From contig CM043953.1 of the NCBI GenBank assembly GCA_014529385.2, positions 91,143,842 through 91,207,841 of the forward strand: 64,000 nt of DNA, read 5' to 3'. Numbering within the stretch: the first letter of the stretch is position 1; every line of letters begins with the position of its first letter. The notes beneath the pieces are model-generated. The model worked only from the letters and a program-made list of their open reading frames with translations, did not search any database and was not told where the DNA came from. A program made the translations under genes and the position numbers. The DNA comes from Adiantum capillus-veneris. Lineage: Eukaryota > Streptophyta > Polypodiopsida > Polypodiales > Pteridaceae. This document shows positions 11,041 to 22,085 of this stretch, piece by piece.

Positions 11041-11639
11041 TATTCTAAATGGAACCCCGAACTCAGCTTGGGCGGAATCTGGTGCAGCGGGGATGCACAA
11101 GAGGGGAGTCGCTCCACTCCTTTGTCAACAAATTGCCTCGATTTTTGATACTAAAGTCACTGATGTCTCTTTTGAGTTTAAGGGATACTGTGAGCTAAAA
11201 ATATTCTGTTGTAAGACTTTATGAACTGAAATTCCTAATACTGACTTGTTCTTGACTTGTTTAAGTGGAGAAACCGATAGACGAAATGACTGTAGCATTC
11301 CAGTCTGAAAGATCTCGATAGACGTGATTGCAATAAGGATTAGTCAATCGGGCATCTGTGAGGTCCCGAGTGGATCTAGATGCGATTGCTAAATACATTG
11401 CCAATTAATCATGGTCTGAGATCCGAATGAATGTTGAATGTGATTTGTCATATGATGTCCTGTGATGTCAAGTGATGTTCTGTGATGTCGTGTGATGTGA
11501 CTGTCGATCGGTACATGTGCTAGATGTGTGTTCCTAGTGTGTCGGTACTAACAGTCAGTGTCTGCTAAAACAATTTATGGCTTCTGTCTATTTTGCAAGT
11601 GTAATCGAGGGTGATTACAAAGCTTTCAAGAGGGGGGTA
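11041..11639 (+). other. 3' untranslated internal region and polypurine tract
   Basis: Non-coding sequence of the element between pol and the 3' LTR. TGTGATGT-like short repeats occur at 11445-11500. It ends with CAAGAGGGGGG (11628-11637), the polypurine tract that primes plus-strand DNA, two bases before the LTR. Confidence 0.7.
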
Positions 11640-12190
11640 TGTCACAAATGGGTGACGTGGCATGTCTGTCAGCAGAGCACACACACACCCTCCCAAGCAG
11701 CAGAGGATTCCGGAAAGCACGCTAAAATGCTAACGTGGTGGGCGGCGGAAAACACGGAAATCTGTTGACGTGGCATGCTGTACGGAATTCCACCTTTTAC
11801 GCTGGGGAAAAGCAGCAAGAAAAGCTTACACAATTTTTGAGGAGCTTTTGGGGGAAAACTTGCTTTATTTTTCTTTTAAGCCTAGTTTCAGAGACATTGC
11901 TTTATGAAGCTTTTGATTTTGAAGTAACCTTTATTAAGAACCCAAGGGGGCTCCCTCTGGAGAGCATCTCGACCTAGAGTCTGAGAGAGAGCACCCGCGG
12001 GAGTTGTACTTTGCTCGAAGATTAATATAAAAAGAAATACCAAAAGGGACACCAGTCTTTGGGGCCAATACCTCTTGGCACGGAACTCCGCCGGGCCGTG
12101 TCGAATCAAGTGTGAATTGTGAACTGTTTTGAAGTGAATTCCTCTTGTGTCGTGGTAGATTCTTGACTTGGAGTATCCAAGTCTGTTACA
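11640..12190 (+). repeat. 3' LTR (d) of family A copy 2
   Basis: 551 bp, from TGTCACAAATGGG to GTCTGTTACA, alignable with 4994-5560 over its full length with numerous substitutions and small gaps (for example one GTGAATTGT unit instead of three). TATAAAA lies at 12026-12032. Confidence 0.9.
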
Positions 12191-12193
12191 GTA

Positions 12194-12735
12194 TGTCACA
12201 AACTGGTGACGTGGCTGACCCCCGGACACACTCACAAACTGCTGACGTGGTTGTCCCTCGGATATTGCGCCGACAGGTTGACGTGGCAGTACTGTACGGA
12301 CAGCAGTGTACCGAAATCCCTGATTTTGCCCTAATAGCTGACGTGGCAGTACTATACGAAAATCCCTGATTTTGCACTAGCTGCTTTTTGCCAGTTTTAG
12401 AGGATCATTTGCTTTTGGAACTTTTGCTTTTCAGTTTGACTGATTTTGGGGCTCTGCTTTTGGCATCCTTTGTAAGAATAAAAGAGCCCTAATTTCTAAG
12501 GGCCTCACTCTTCAGGGCATCTGGACACAGAGCCTCAGAGCGGAGGACCCTACGGGAGTTGTACTTTGCTCAAAGGTTAATATAAAAAGAAAAACCGGAA
12601 GCGGCGCCAGTCTTTGGGGCTAATACCTCTGGGCACAGAACTACGCCAAGCCGTGTCGTCTTTTGTGAACTGTTTTAAAGTGAATCTCTATTGTGTTGCG
12701 GTAGAATCTAGACTTGGGTGTCCAAGTTTGTTACA
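12194..12735 (+). repeat. extra tandem LTR (e) of family A
   Basis: A third LTR begins TGTCACAAACTGG three bases after LTR d ends, and itself ends GTCCAAGTTTGTTACA. It is the same family but a distinct subtype. Its upstream half contains an internal duplication: a phrase GACGTGGCAGTACT...AATCCCTGATTTTGC occurs twice. No primer site or gag follows it; instead the inverted repeat at 12736 begins. Confidence 0.82.
12207..12347 (+). promoter_or_regulatory. four TGACGTGG sites in LTR e
   Basis: TGACGTGGC occurs at 12207-12215, 12279-12287 and 12339-12347, and TGACGTGGT at 12243-12251. This is one more TGACGTGG site than in LTR c, and the last one arose with the local duplication. The motif is of the bZIP (ABRE/G-box and TGA) class; function as an enhancer is inferred. 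Confidence 0.55.
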
Positions 12736-13125
12736 CCCCTCTCTATCGCTAGAGAGGTATTTGCTTTAGATTGCACAAATGCTGATACAATGGTCCCAGA
12801 TGCTAAAATGCTGATGGGATCTTGTTGTAGATGCTTGGTTCTTCGAGGCTAAGGGCTGAAATGCAAAAACACTCGGAGAACTCATGAGATCTGCAAGTGT
12901 TGACGAGGCTATGGGCTGAAATCTGAAAACGCTGGGCTGATTTGAGGGCTGAATCTGAAACGCTGGTGTGACTAGCGCATCAGCGGCGATACGGCGTGGA
13001 TATGGCTGAAAACTGCTAACGCTAGGGCTGATCTGGCACTACAGGCTGAATTTCGGATGGTAGGCTGATGCTAGGCAAAAACACAGGGGAACTGTGGATG
13101 TTGAGATACTACGGGTACTTGGTGC
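12736..13125 (-). repeat. inverted relative of the 7640-8700 insertion
   Basis: Read on the minus strand, it shares with 7860-8510 the repeated phrases CAGCCCTAGCGTT and CAGCGTTT plus the TTTGTGCAATC and ATAGAGAG motifs. It abuts LTR e exactly at 12736. It is non-coding. Confidence 0.6.
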
Positions 13126-14209
13126 TTCACTGAGGGTACTGACTTATCCTTGAGAAGTGAAACCCCCCCCCCCCCCCTCACCCCCCAGGGTCACTTATAT
13201 ATGGGATTAAAGTTGGGTTGGGCAATGCCAATAAAAATCCCACAATTTCTAAAATGTCACTTATTGATGAGTTAATAAACTCACTTATATGAGGTGCTTC
13301 ACATGCACATAAATACCTAGGCTGGGTACTAATGCAACTGTATGGGAACACTCCCTAGTGCCGACACGTAGCACACAAGCTATGTTCATGTGCAATCAGA
13401 GGGTATGCAACTAATCTAAAGTGCCTAGTCATGTAGGTCTTATGTACAGGCTCACAAGGGTGCGGTGCTAGAACATTTCCTAGGCTGTCCTAAACGCTAG
13501 AAATAAGGATTCGCTTATCCACATGCACATAGGATTAGATGTACATGTGATGGATTGTCTAAGCATTATTTTCAGCTTATAAGGTTTTACTAAGTTTTTA
13601 GTAGGTTCATACCAATTTAAAGTTTTACTAAGTTTTTAGTAGGTTCATACCAATTTAAAGAGTGTCCGGCCGCCCACTCATAAGTGGACACTTGCAGATT
13701 TAAAAAAGCAAAAAAAACTAGCATCCCCTCTCTCTCTAGCAGAAGAAAAAAGCCATCTCTCTCTCTTACTGGGGCAGCCCCTCTCTACCCTATTATTGGA
13801 GGGAAAACGCCCTCTATTCCTACCGGTTGCCAAAGGCTATAAAAGCAATCTCTCTCACACTCACAGACACCAGAAAAGCCAGCCCTAAGGTTGAGCCCAT
13901 GCTGCTTCAGATTTCAGCCACCAAGATGATGTCGCCGCTGTCACAACTCAATAGACAAAGATGTTGTATCCTTTTTCTAATACTGCTCATTTTTTTTACA
14001 TTTGAAAATTGTTTTCCTCTTTCAAGGATAGCGAGAATAGTACATTTGAGCAGGCCATTAATGAGTGGTCACACGTTATGGTGGACCCACGTAGTGGGTT
14101 AGAACAATAAATAATGCACACTCCCACCGTCTACATAAACTCAATCCTAAGGTACTTGGATTGAGCATAAATATATTTCCTTCTGGGGGGTGCCCATCTT
14201 CAACCCTCA
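13126..14209. other. unassigned interval with poly-C tract and duplication
   Basis: A near-pure poly-C run lies around 13165-13190. At 13584-13659 there is an exact 38-bp tandem duplication (13584-13621 and 13622-13659). I see no gene; the 91-codon frame at 13827-14102 has no recognisable motif. Confidence 0.6.
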
Positions 14210-14251
14210 TTCTATTTCTTGTCTCTTTGAAGTGTGGTGGTCTAGCCATTC

Positions 14252-14975
14252 TTAGATTATTGTGGTCTTCTTTGGATCCATTAGAATGCCTTCTAAAGAG
14301 ATCACATGTCCAAGATAATTAATCTTATGCATGAAGAACTCGTTTTTCTTACCATTGATGAGAAGCTGGTTCTCATGAAGAAGTTGCAAAACAATTTCCA
14401 AATGTTGTCGATGCTCCTCTTCATTCTTGCTAAACACAAGAATATCATCAAAGAAAATGTCGACATATTGGCGGTGACCTCTAAACGTACGCTCCATCAT
14501 GCAATTGAAAGTTGCCAGTGCATTAGTTAATCCAAAAGGAATCACCAAGAATTCATATAAGCCAAAAGGAGTACCGAAAGCAGTCTTGTGGGTGTCTTAT
14601 GTAATTACCCTCATTTGGTGATAGCCGCTCTTTAGATCAAACCTATTGAAAATCTTGGCACCACCAAGGCAATCCAAAATGTCATCAATTCGTGGAATGG
14701 GAAATGTGTTCTTCATAGTTATTTTGTTGAGTGCCCGATAGTCGATACACATTCTAAGGTGCCATCCTTATTTTGAACAAGAAGAACTGGAGAACAAAAG
14801 GGTGAGCTACTAGGCTTAATCAACCCACAACTAAGTAGGTCTTCTACTTGCTTCCTGATCTCTTGTTGAGGATGGCTCACTCGGTAAGGCGTAATGTTGG
14901 GAGAAAAACTGCCAAGGATGATATCTATTTGATAATCTTCAGGCCTTTCTGGGGGTAATTTATAAGGAAAATCTT
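14252..14975 (-). pseudogene. reverse transcriptase of element B
   Basis: RNA-dependent DNA polymerase core. Blocks in order on the minus strand: [40 protein letters not shown], (one-base frame change), [41 protein letters not shown], then the open final part VIPFGLTNALATFNCMMERT and YVDIFFDDILVFSKNEEEH. The catalytic YxDD box is FFDD. At least one stop (before DTHKTAFGT) and one frameshift inactivate it. It ends with NYLGHVISLEGILMDPKK. Confidence 0.88.
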
Positions 14976-14976
14976 C

Positions 14977-15486
14977 TCAAAAACGATCTTTGTTCTTTTC
15001 CAAGAATTTGAGTTGTTCTTGATTTTCAACATGCATTTTATCATGGCTATCGTTTTCATAAAACAAACAACATTGTACACAATCCTTAACTAATCTAGAG
15101 ACTTGAGTATGGCTTGTCTTGATCTTTGAAACCTTGAAGCTCAAATTTAAGCTTGCCAATTTAAGGTACAATTGTTTTCAATGTGTCTTTGTCATCGGCA
15201 TTTAGAGCTTGGTGAATCTCTAAGCGTGTCTCCATGTCATTGTTCTCCAAGCCAAGTTCTTTGGCTAAATTTCAAGAGATGAGATTCTCATTCGCCGTTG
15301 GATCGATTGTCCCCAAGCTTTAAGTAATTGAAGCATCGCTGGAGTATGGTTTGTATTGCCAACCACATCTCCTATAGCATTGATTGTGACCAATGGCTTG
15401 GCTTTGTCTTCGGAAGAAACCCTGTTGTTTCCTTTGTTCGCATATTTTTTTGCTATGTGTCCCGATTTACCACATTTGAAGCACAC
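14977..15486 (-). pseudogene. gag zinc knuckle and protease remnant of element B
   Basis: The zinc knuckle reads CFKCGKSGHIAKKY; the fourth ligand, normally Cys, is Tyr. Downstream, a short frame-shifted stretch corresponds to the retropepsin active-site region (roughly DPTANENLIS in place of D-x-G-A-xx-N-F-I-S), so the catalytic glycine is lost. The last part, 14977-15171, is the protease-RT linker and ends EKNKDRF, directly before the RT. Confidence 0.7.
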
Positions 15487-15524
15487 CCCTTCTCCCTCTC
15501 TCTCCCTCTCTCTCTCTCTCTCTT
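15482..15524. repeat. (CT)n-rich junction
   Basis: A CT-rich run separates the minus-strand gypsy fragment B from the plus-strand reading frame that starts at 15563. It marks the breakpoint between the two. Confidence 0.8.
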
Positions 15525-15562
15525 AGATTCAGACTGTTTGCCTTCTTCGCAGATTCAAAGAT

Positions 15563-16579
15563 ATGGATCCAGATAGGATCTCTCATAGAGCCTTCATTGC
15601 ATCTAGAGAGATGGCACGAGCAGGGGACACTAGCTCATGGTATGCCCAGACAAGAGATTGGCTAGCTCAGCACGGTTTTGATATTGATAGACTACCACCA
15701 CTCCAGTATGACACCCAGGCCCCGACCTATACCCTCTCACGCTCTGAGCGGAATAGGGTCATCAGACAGGAGATATGGCATACATATATTCAGAGGACAT
15801 GGCGCAGGCCCACAGACACCCTACCTCCTAAAATGCTATATTACTATGAGCATTTTCTGAGGTTCTCAGAGCAGGGATTCATTGAGATTCCATCATACAT
15901 GCAAGAGTACATGCCACACCGACTTCGGGTCAACATTGGCCAGCTACGAGTGTCATCACATCAGCTAGAGATTGAGAGTGGCAGAGCCAGAGGCATACCA
16001 CGAGAGGAGCGTACATGCCGGATTTGCCAGACGGAGGTGGAGAGTGAGGAGCATTTTGTCATGAGATGCCCAGCATATACAGAGCTGAGAGAGAGAGATG
16101 GAATTGGAGATTCATTACAGCAGCATATGATAGGCCGAGAGCAGAGGAGGTTTGGCCAGTTCTTGGTTGCGGCTTTAGAGGTTCGAGAGCAATTGTTACA
16201 GCCACGCCAGAGTCAGGATAGCAGGACACAGACTACCATCACACAGTTTTTCCGACGAGGAGGACCAGACCCCCCCACACTACCTACACAGAGTAGAGGG
16301 CTTACCCTTCTGCAGGCAGAGTCTCAGAGGGCACGTCGGAGACCGAGGCCTAGGATACAGGACACATGGGTGTCACCAGAGGGAGGTCTCGAGGATACTA
16401 ACCTTACACCATCAGTATCTAGAGCAGAGTCATGTACCAGCACCAGGAGATCCAGCATTCCAGAGATACCTGAGCAGGCCACCATCGATGTACCACATTC
16501 TCTACCCTACATATGTTGCTTGTTTTTAGATACCCTCCCTATCATCTCATGGTGGTATCACCTTGCAGCCCCTAGTTGA
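15563..16579 (+). CDS. non-LTR retrotransposon C-terminal-like protein, CCHC finger
   Basis: An uninterrupted 338-codon frame. Residues 117-145 (MPHRLRVNIGQLRVSSHQLE and GRARGIPREE) precede a zinc finger CRICQTEVESEEHFVMRC at 152-169 (CX2CX8HX4C) followed by P-A-Y-T-E-L-R. This arrangement, a basic SH.L..E.GR block then a cysteine finger ending CP.Y...R, is typical of the end of LINE-type reverse transcriptase polyproteins. Residues 223-230, QTTITQFF, fit the PCNA-interacting box Q-x-x-I-x-x-F-F. The tail is Arg-, Ser- and Thr-rich. An in-frame TAG at 15524-15526 bounds the frame upstream, so no RT domain is attached here. Start codon chosen as the first ATG after that stop. It could be a 5'-truncated LINE copy that is still open, or an expressed derived gene; the sequence does not decide. 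Confidence 0.6.
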   Translation: MDPDRISHRAFIASREMARAGDTSSWYAQTRDWLAQHGFDIDRLPPLQYDTQAPTYTLSRSERNRVIRQEIWHTYIQRTWRRPTDTLPPKMLYYYEHFLRFSEQGFIEIPSYMQEYMPHRLRVNIGQLRVSSHQLEIESGRARGIPREERTCRICQTEVESEEHFVMRCPAYTELRERDGIGDSLQQHMIGREQRRFGQFLVAALEVREQLLQPRQSQDSRTQTTITQFFRRGGPDPPTLPTQSRGLTLLQAESQRARRRPRPRIQDTWVSPEGGLEDTNLTPSVSRAESCTSTRRSSIPEIPEQATIDVPHSLPYICCLFLDTLPIISWWYHLAAPS

Positions 16580-16768
16580 GCCTGATGATGCGTGAGCACA
16601 CCTCGACACGAGGACCCACACTATACATTGTACACCACATGCACCACCCTACCACACCCTCTTGCATAGTATAGGCTCATCTCAGTTTGTACCCTTTTTT
16701 TATTTTCCGATGCCTAGAGCATCAACACATGTATATGATATTGTCTCATAGGTCGAGTTCGGCCTTTC

Positions 16769-16820
16769 GAAGACGTTAATAAAGCTTTCTTTCTTTCTTT
16801 CTTTCTTTCTCTCTCTCTCT
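16769..16820 (+). other. AATAAA signal and (CTTT)n/(CT)n tail
   Basis: GTTAATAAAGC is followed at once by five CTTT units and a CT run. The position about 190 bases after the stop of the 338-codon frame fits the 3' end of a transcript or of a non-LTR element with a simple-repeat tail. Confidence 0.5.
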
Positions 16821-16962
16821 ATTGCCTCACCCACTGCCCAAGTACTTGAGGCTGTCGCCAAGAGTGAGTGGATTGGTAATAGTGGGACACCTCTCATATG
16901 TATCACACTTGTCACAACATCATATTGGTGATAATTCTCCCTTCCCTATAGTTGGTGTTGGA

Positions 16963-17745
16963 AACATCTCTATTGGAAATGCTATCTTGAATGATGGGCC
17001 ACACATGCCTAAGCTCTCAACTAACCTATTCTCCATCTCTAACGTAGCTTCCAAAGGTCTTCGAAGTCAATAGTTACCCGGAACAGGAACGGAAGGGTCC
17101 GGAACGAGACGGGAACGGGGAGGGGAAGCCGGAACGATCGACTAAAATAAGACTTGAATTACCTCCATTCAGCTTAGTCCCAAATCAACTTCTAAACAAA
17201 CTCAAACTGGCCCAAATGTGTCCCCCAAATGCCTACTTTTTCCCCTTCTGCCCCGCGTTCCACCATTTCGCCTCACGTTCCACCCTGTTTCGGTTACACC
17301 CCGTTCCGGAACAGCTTTCCGTTCTTGACTCTGTTTTGGGAATGGAACTCGTCTGGAACGCCGTTTCGGGACGATTGGGCTACGTTCTGTCCATTCCCTG
17401 TTATAGTGCTTGGAGTCTATTTTGATAATGATCTTATTGAAGTGATTGATAGAAGGAACCTCTCTAAGTATAGAGTCTTTCTCTTCTACTTTACAACAAC
17501 AAGTCACATTTGCACAAGCTGCTCTCCAAACATCTCTATTGGAAATGCTATCTTGAATGATGGGCTACATGTGACTAAGCTCTCAACTAACCTCTAAAGC
17601 AACTTCTAAAGGTCCTGGAGTCTATTTTGATAATGATCATATCAAAGTGATCGATCAAAGGAACCTCTCTGACCGTATAATCTTTCTCTTTCCATACAAT
17701 ATCTCTCTTCTAGCTTAGAGTCACATTTGCATCCGTTGCTGCTCT
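16963..17745. repeat. about 226-bp tandem duplication, first copy interrupted
   Basis: The phrase AACATCTCTATTGGAAATGC starts at 16963 and again at 17529, followed in both by TATCTTGAATGATGGGC and, later, TGGAGTCTATTTTGATAATG. The offset is 566 bases, of which 340 are an insertion in the first copy (17069-17408), leaving a true period near 226. Confidence 0.85.
17069..17408. mobile_element. 340-bp MITE-like insertion
   Basis: It is absent from the second copy of the tandem repeat, where the site reads GGTCCTGGAGTC (17611-17622). In the filled copy, CTTCGAAGTC (17059-17068) and CTTGGAGTC (17409-17417) flank it, consistent with a target duplication of 8 to 9 bases with mismatches. Its two ends are loosely inverted (GGAAC-rich on the left, GTTCC-rich inside, then TCCATTCCCTGTTATAG on the right). 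An hAT-type non-autonomous element would fit the duplication length; the class is inferred. Confidence 0.55.
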
Positions 17746-17874
17746 CCAAATCAAAAGCACTTATCATAGATAATGAGAGTAACCTTTGACACTCGCTTTG
17801 GTCATGTCTCCAACGCAACTTTGCAGTCTTGTCTCCAAGGATTTAATTAATTTTGTAGCACCAACTAAGTAAAG

Positions 17875-18045
17875 GGAAGACTTCGACCTAGGAAGCAATC
17901 CAACTCTTGGAAGCCAGCCATCTTATGCCTATGGTTTATTGGCTTTTGGATTCACCCATTCAATAAAGGAAAGACTTTCCTAGGAAGCACTCCAACTCTT
18001 GGGAGCCATCTTATGCCTATGGTTTATTGGCTTTTGAATTCAGTT
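17875..18045. repeat. about 93-bp tandem duplication
   Basis: Two units starting near 17875 and 17968 share CCTAGGAAGCA(A/C)TCCAACTCTTGG and CATCTTATGCCTATGGTTTA. No reading frame is kept across the pair. Confidence 0.8.
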
Positions 18046-18748
18046 CAACTCCCTCAAGGTTACAAAGCGCACTAAGTCTTGGGTGAAAACCTTTTTACCT
18101 AAACCTTTAACCCTTGAGTGCTTTCACACGAAATAAAGTTCAACCCAAGGGGCACCGATTTCGAGGCTTGAATCTTCTCTATAAGTCACACTCAAGACCT
18201 CCTTATATTCCAATGAATATTCTAGGTTGTGGGCATGAAAATCGGCAAAGAGAGAAAGAAATTCCCAAGTGTATTGATTTTGGGGTTCAATATGATATCA
18301 AGGTGATGAATACCATTGCTTCAGGCTTCTTACATCGCTCTCTCCTTCTCTGTTTATTTGCACCATCTCTCTCTCCTTCATTCATTGATTCAAGGTTTTT
18401 CTTATTATCTTCAATTATAATGTGGAAAATAATGCTTAATTCATTTATTTGTAGCATTTCTTGGAGGGAGCAGTTTGAACCTATAAGGCCACCAAGCTTC
18501 CTTTTCCGGTCACACTCATGCACCACATAGATACTAGTGCAAAATACATATTAAACAAGAGAAGAACTGCTACAATCGACCAGGTAGGCAGCCTTTATCC
18601 ACTTTTCCATTCTTGAGTCTCGACACCCTACGTCCAAACCTGCCACCAATTGTGCATTCAGGGTCGCTTGCCAGAAACTTGAGGCATTCATGGGAGCACA
18701 AGAGAGGTGTGGAGATGAAGGTAGGCAAGCATCACAAAGAGCTTGATG

Positions 18749-18814
<66 letters not shown>

Positions 18815-18928
18815 GTGGGTGCCAAAGAAAGATGCACAACGTTGAAAAATCAGAGCCTTCAAGCAAGCTTCGTCCAAACATCGCTAAAAAGTCAGAGCCT
18901 CAATGCGTAGATCTAGCTATAGGCTTCA

Positions 18929-18993
<65 letters not shown>

Positions 18994-20611
18994 AAGCGAG
19001 CAGCTCAAGAGAGCATACCAGAGGAGGTGGAAGCGAGAAGCAGTGCTGCTATCCGCAAGACGGACAAGCCAAGAGAACCCATTTGCGCCGAGATCCCCGA
19101 AGTTCATCGACAGCTAGCTGCTTTAAACTTTCAAACTCTCTCTCTCTCTCTCTCGAAAATGAACGAGCTGGGTTCACACGAGGCGTCCTTGTAGCACCCA
19201 CACGATGCAACATACACTAAAGGAAAATGAAGGTGGTGAAGAAGCATAAGGGGACGCCAAGAAATTCGATTCAAATGATGAAAGCCACACTTGAGGGAGA
19301 AGCAATGAAACAAATGTGTACATTGTTGATATGGTTGTAAAGTGTGCTAGCTAACAAAGTGATTGAGTATCAAAATAGGAGCAAATGAAGTGTCATGTAT
19401 GGATACACAGCACCTTGGCAGTATCAGAGACAATTGAGGGTGGGTGTTTGTTCTAAATGGAGAGTCTTTTTGACACACGAGGACGCTCAAAAGGGAAATT
19501 TTGGATGAGGATCTCACCCTTGTAAACTAGCACATATAGAATAAAGCATATGCTGTGCGGTGAGAGTGCATGTATATTGGCTCTGTAGCACACACCCACA
19601 ATTCACAAGTGAAAGAATTAAAGAAAAGATCTCACTTGAAAATTTTATTCACAGCTACCTAATAATAACGGTGGCCTCTCCAAAACTCCAAGGCAAAGAA
19701 CTCACACAAACTTCACAATTGAGTGAACAATGCCACATGTGTAAATTCTCATCTTTTAGGTACTCATGTATAGAAGTAAAGATGCACCCAACTCAAAAAC
19801 CACACTTCATTCTTTTATATCATGAAAAAGTACTAATTTGTGGAAGTGAGTATGTCCTATGTACATTATGAAAGGGTGCTAATATGTGGAAGTGATCGTG
19901 TCCTGTGTATTAAAATGTAACTTAGATTTGTGCAAGAATGCCTCCAAATTCTGCACCTATATCCATCACAATTATATAAAATAGAGCTATAGCTCCTAAT
20001 GGCTCTGCCCTTATTATGCGGAATCTCGGCAGATCCGCCCCAAAATAACCCCTCTCTCTCCTCTCTCTTCCATCTCTCTCCTCTCTCTTCCGTGGCCGTC
20101 CTGCCCTCCACGCAGCTTCGCCATCGCTGCCCTCGTGTGCTTCGCCATGGCTGGTGGAACCCTGCATACACAGCTACAGGCAACAGGTCATCGAGCTCCA
20201 TCATGACAACAACAGTCACTTCCACCTGTGCCTGCTCCAGCCTCCTTGTGTTCTATGTGTGTGCCCTTGCATTCTCGCCAACTCCCTCTTACGGTTGGCT
20301 TTTCCAAGCCTCAACAGCTTCTTGGAAGGTGTTTGCAATTGAATCAACATCCTCAGACAGTCGTTCAGGACTCCTTCCTACCTTGTTTGTCACCTTTGTA
20401 GGGTTCTCTAACTCCCCTCGTGAGGATCACATGGTTGCACCTACGAGAGGTCCCTCTGCGAATAGGCCGCATGACAAGCAATGGCAATACTCCTCCTCTG
20501 GCAACTTGCCCCCAGACTCTCTATGCACCACGTTTTGCATATCAACCAGCACGAGAGAGATTTTAATGTTGCAGGAACGATCCCATGAGGCCTCAAACAT
20601 CTACCCTGTCT

Positions 20612-20652
<41 letters not shown>

Positions 20653-20749
20653 GTTGCATCGAGAGAAGCAGAAGAAGAGAGATTTCAACGCCGCATGAAG
20701 AATCTAGAGAGGGCTCGAAGATCCTACCTTGCTAGATCTCGTGGCTCGA

Positions 20750-20805
<56 letters not shown>

Positions 20806-22085
20806 TCCACGTACCCCTTCCAAAAAATATCCGAGCAGAAATTCCCAAAATGTCCTTCAAGTTTTCCAAAATTCCCAAAGTACCCTAGTTGTGAGAGTAA
20901 ATCTCTTCAAAAAGTAAAATTTTTTCTAGCTTTTAGTGCGAGGTAATTTGCCACAAATTAGATGCTAAGCAAGCAAAAACGGATCTCAATTGTCAAAAAC
21001 GAATAAAGATTAGACAAATCCAACCAAAATAGATAAAAGGTATTTTGGGGATTTTTGAAATCAAGAAGAGAGTTCTAACATCGCAGGAAATATCCCAAGA
21101 GACCTTGCTAAACATTTGGACGTGCTACACGTGGAAAGCAAGAAGTTTTTTCTTTTTGGCCTTACCTTTTCAAAGCCAAAGGATCTTTGTTGATTCCCCT
21201 TAACGGGACACTTTGGCAAACCTATTTATTAAGAATGCCTTTTTAGGACAGAAAAAACTCTCTAACGTTTAGGTTTTAAGCAAAATAAATCAATGCTTTG
21301 CATAAAGTTGGCATAGATTTGCCAAATAAATGTGATAAAAGTGCAACCATCTCTCATTAATTGCACTCACACACATTTGAGGCATCAAATTTATGATGAG
21401 AAAAAGGATGAAACATAGCTATGAAGTTTAGAGATTTAATTACACAAAAGAAAGAAATGACAAACTTTTAGTTGTAGTAGATTAGAGACATAGTACAAAA
21501 TCCTTTGATTGCACCCTTCACACCATTTTAGATGGTTACAAAGATGAAAGTATAGAAGAAGATTATAAATTTGAAGCAAAAAATATAAAGATATCTTTGA
21601 AATATGAGTATGGTGCTTCATCCACCGACATGTCTATAAAGGAAAGCCTTTAGAGCAACACTGCAAGATCCAAACACTAACATAATATACGATCTTGCAT
21701 GTGCATTGCTAAGACTTGATGCTTGAAGTTCTTAGCTTTGCTTTTGCAGAGATGAAGCAATGCTCCACGGCAAAACACTCAAAATATACATGCTCTTTAG
21801 CATTGGATGCCTCCTCTCTCTTTGGACCCAAAATGTGAGCCCAAATGCACGCTTATCTCTAAAAAAATTATTGAGATGTGATGTTTTTACCATTTTCCAA
21901 GAATTATTCCTCTAATTAAGATAAGGCACCTCCCATACGAGTCAAATGCCATGGAGCTTGACCCATACCTCCCCCACATGGCTGTTTTGAAAGCTACCCA
22001 ATCTAATCTCCTTATGTCCCCCACCCCATGCATAAGAAGTCTATCCACTCACACATGCCTTTGATACAACTTTCCTCTTCATTTT
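18046..22085. other. gene-poor interval with (CT)n/(GA)n runs
   Basis: Simple repeats: (CT)n at 18751-18812, 18931-18990 (60 bp), 19136-19154 and 20752-20803; (GA)n at 20614-20650. The 315-codon frame at 19999-20946 owes much of its length to two of these runs. Nothing else is recognisable between them, and 20950-22085 is AT-rich without a visible gene. Confidence 0.6.

Larger units (their letters stand above)
4994..12190 (+). mobile_element. Ty3/gypsy LTR retrotransposon, family A copy 2
   Basis: This is a nearly complete but dead element in the order LTR (4994-5560), Met-tRNA primer site (5562-5573), gag (from 5625), protease, a foreign insertion (about 7640-8700), internally deleted reverse transcriptase, RNase H, integrase, chromodomain-like tail, polypurine tract (11628-11637) and LTR (11640-12190). 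The order RT-RNase H-integrase defines Ty3/gypsy. Every coding part has stops or frameshifts, and the two LTRs differ at many positions, so it is an old insertion. Confidence 0.88.
14210..15490 (-). mobile_element. Ty3/gypsy fragment B (gag end, protease, RT)
   Basis: On the minus strand this fragment reads a gag zinc knuckle, a protease relic and a reverse transcriptase in order. It belongs to a different gypsy group from family A. No LTRs are attached: it stops in a (CT)n run at its gag end and dissolves after LMDPKKTT at the RT end. Confidence 0.85.

Noticed and set aside
19999-20946. 315-codon plus-strand frame
   Set aside because: It reads through a (GA)n and a (CT)n tract and shows no domain; length is inflated by simple repeats that lack stops.
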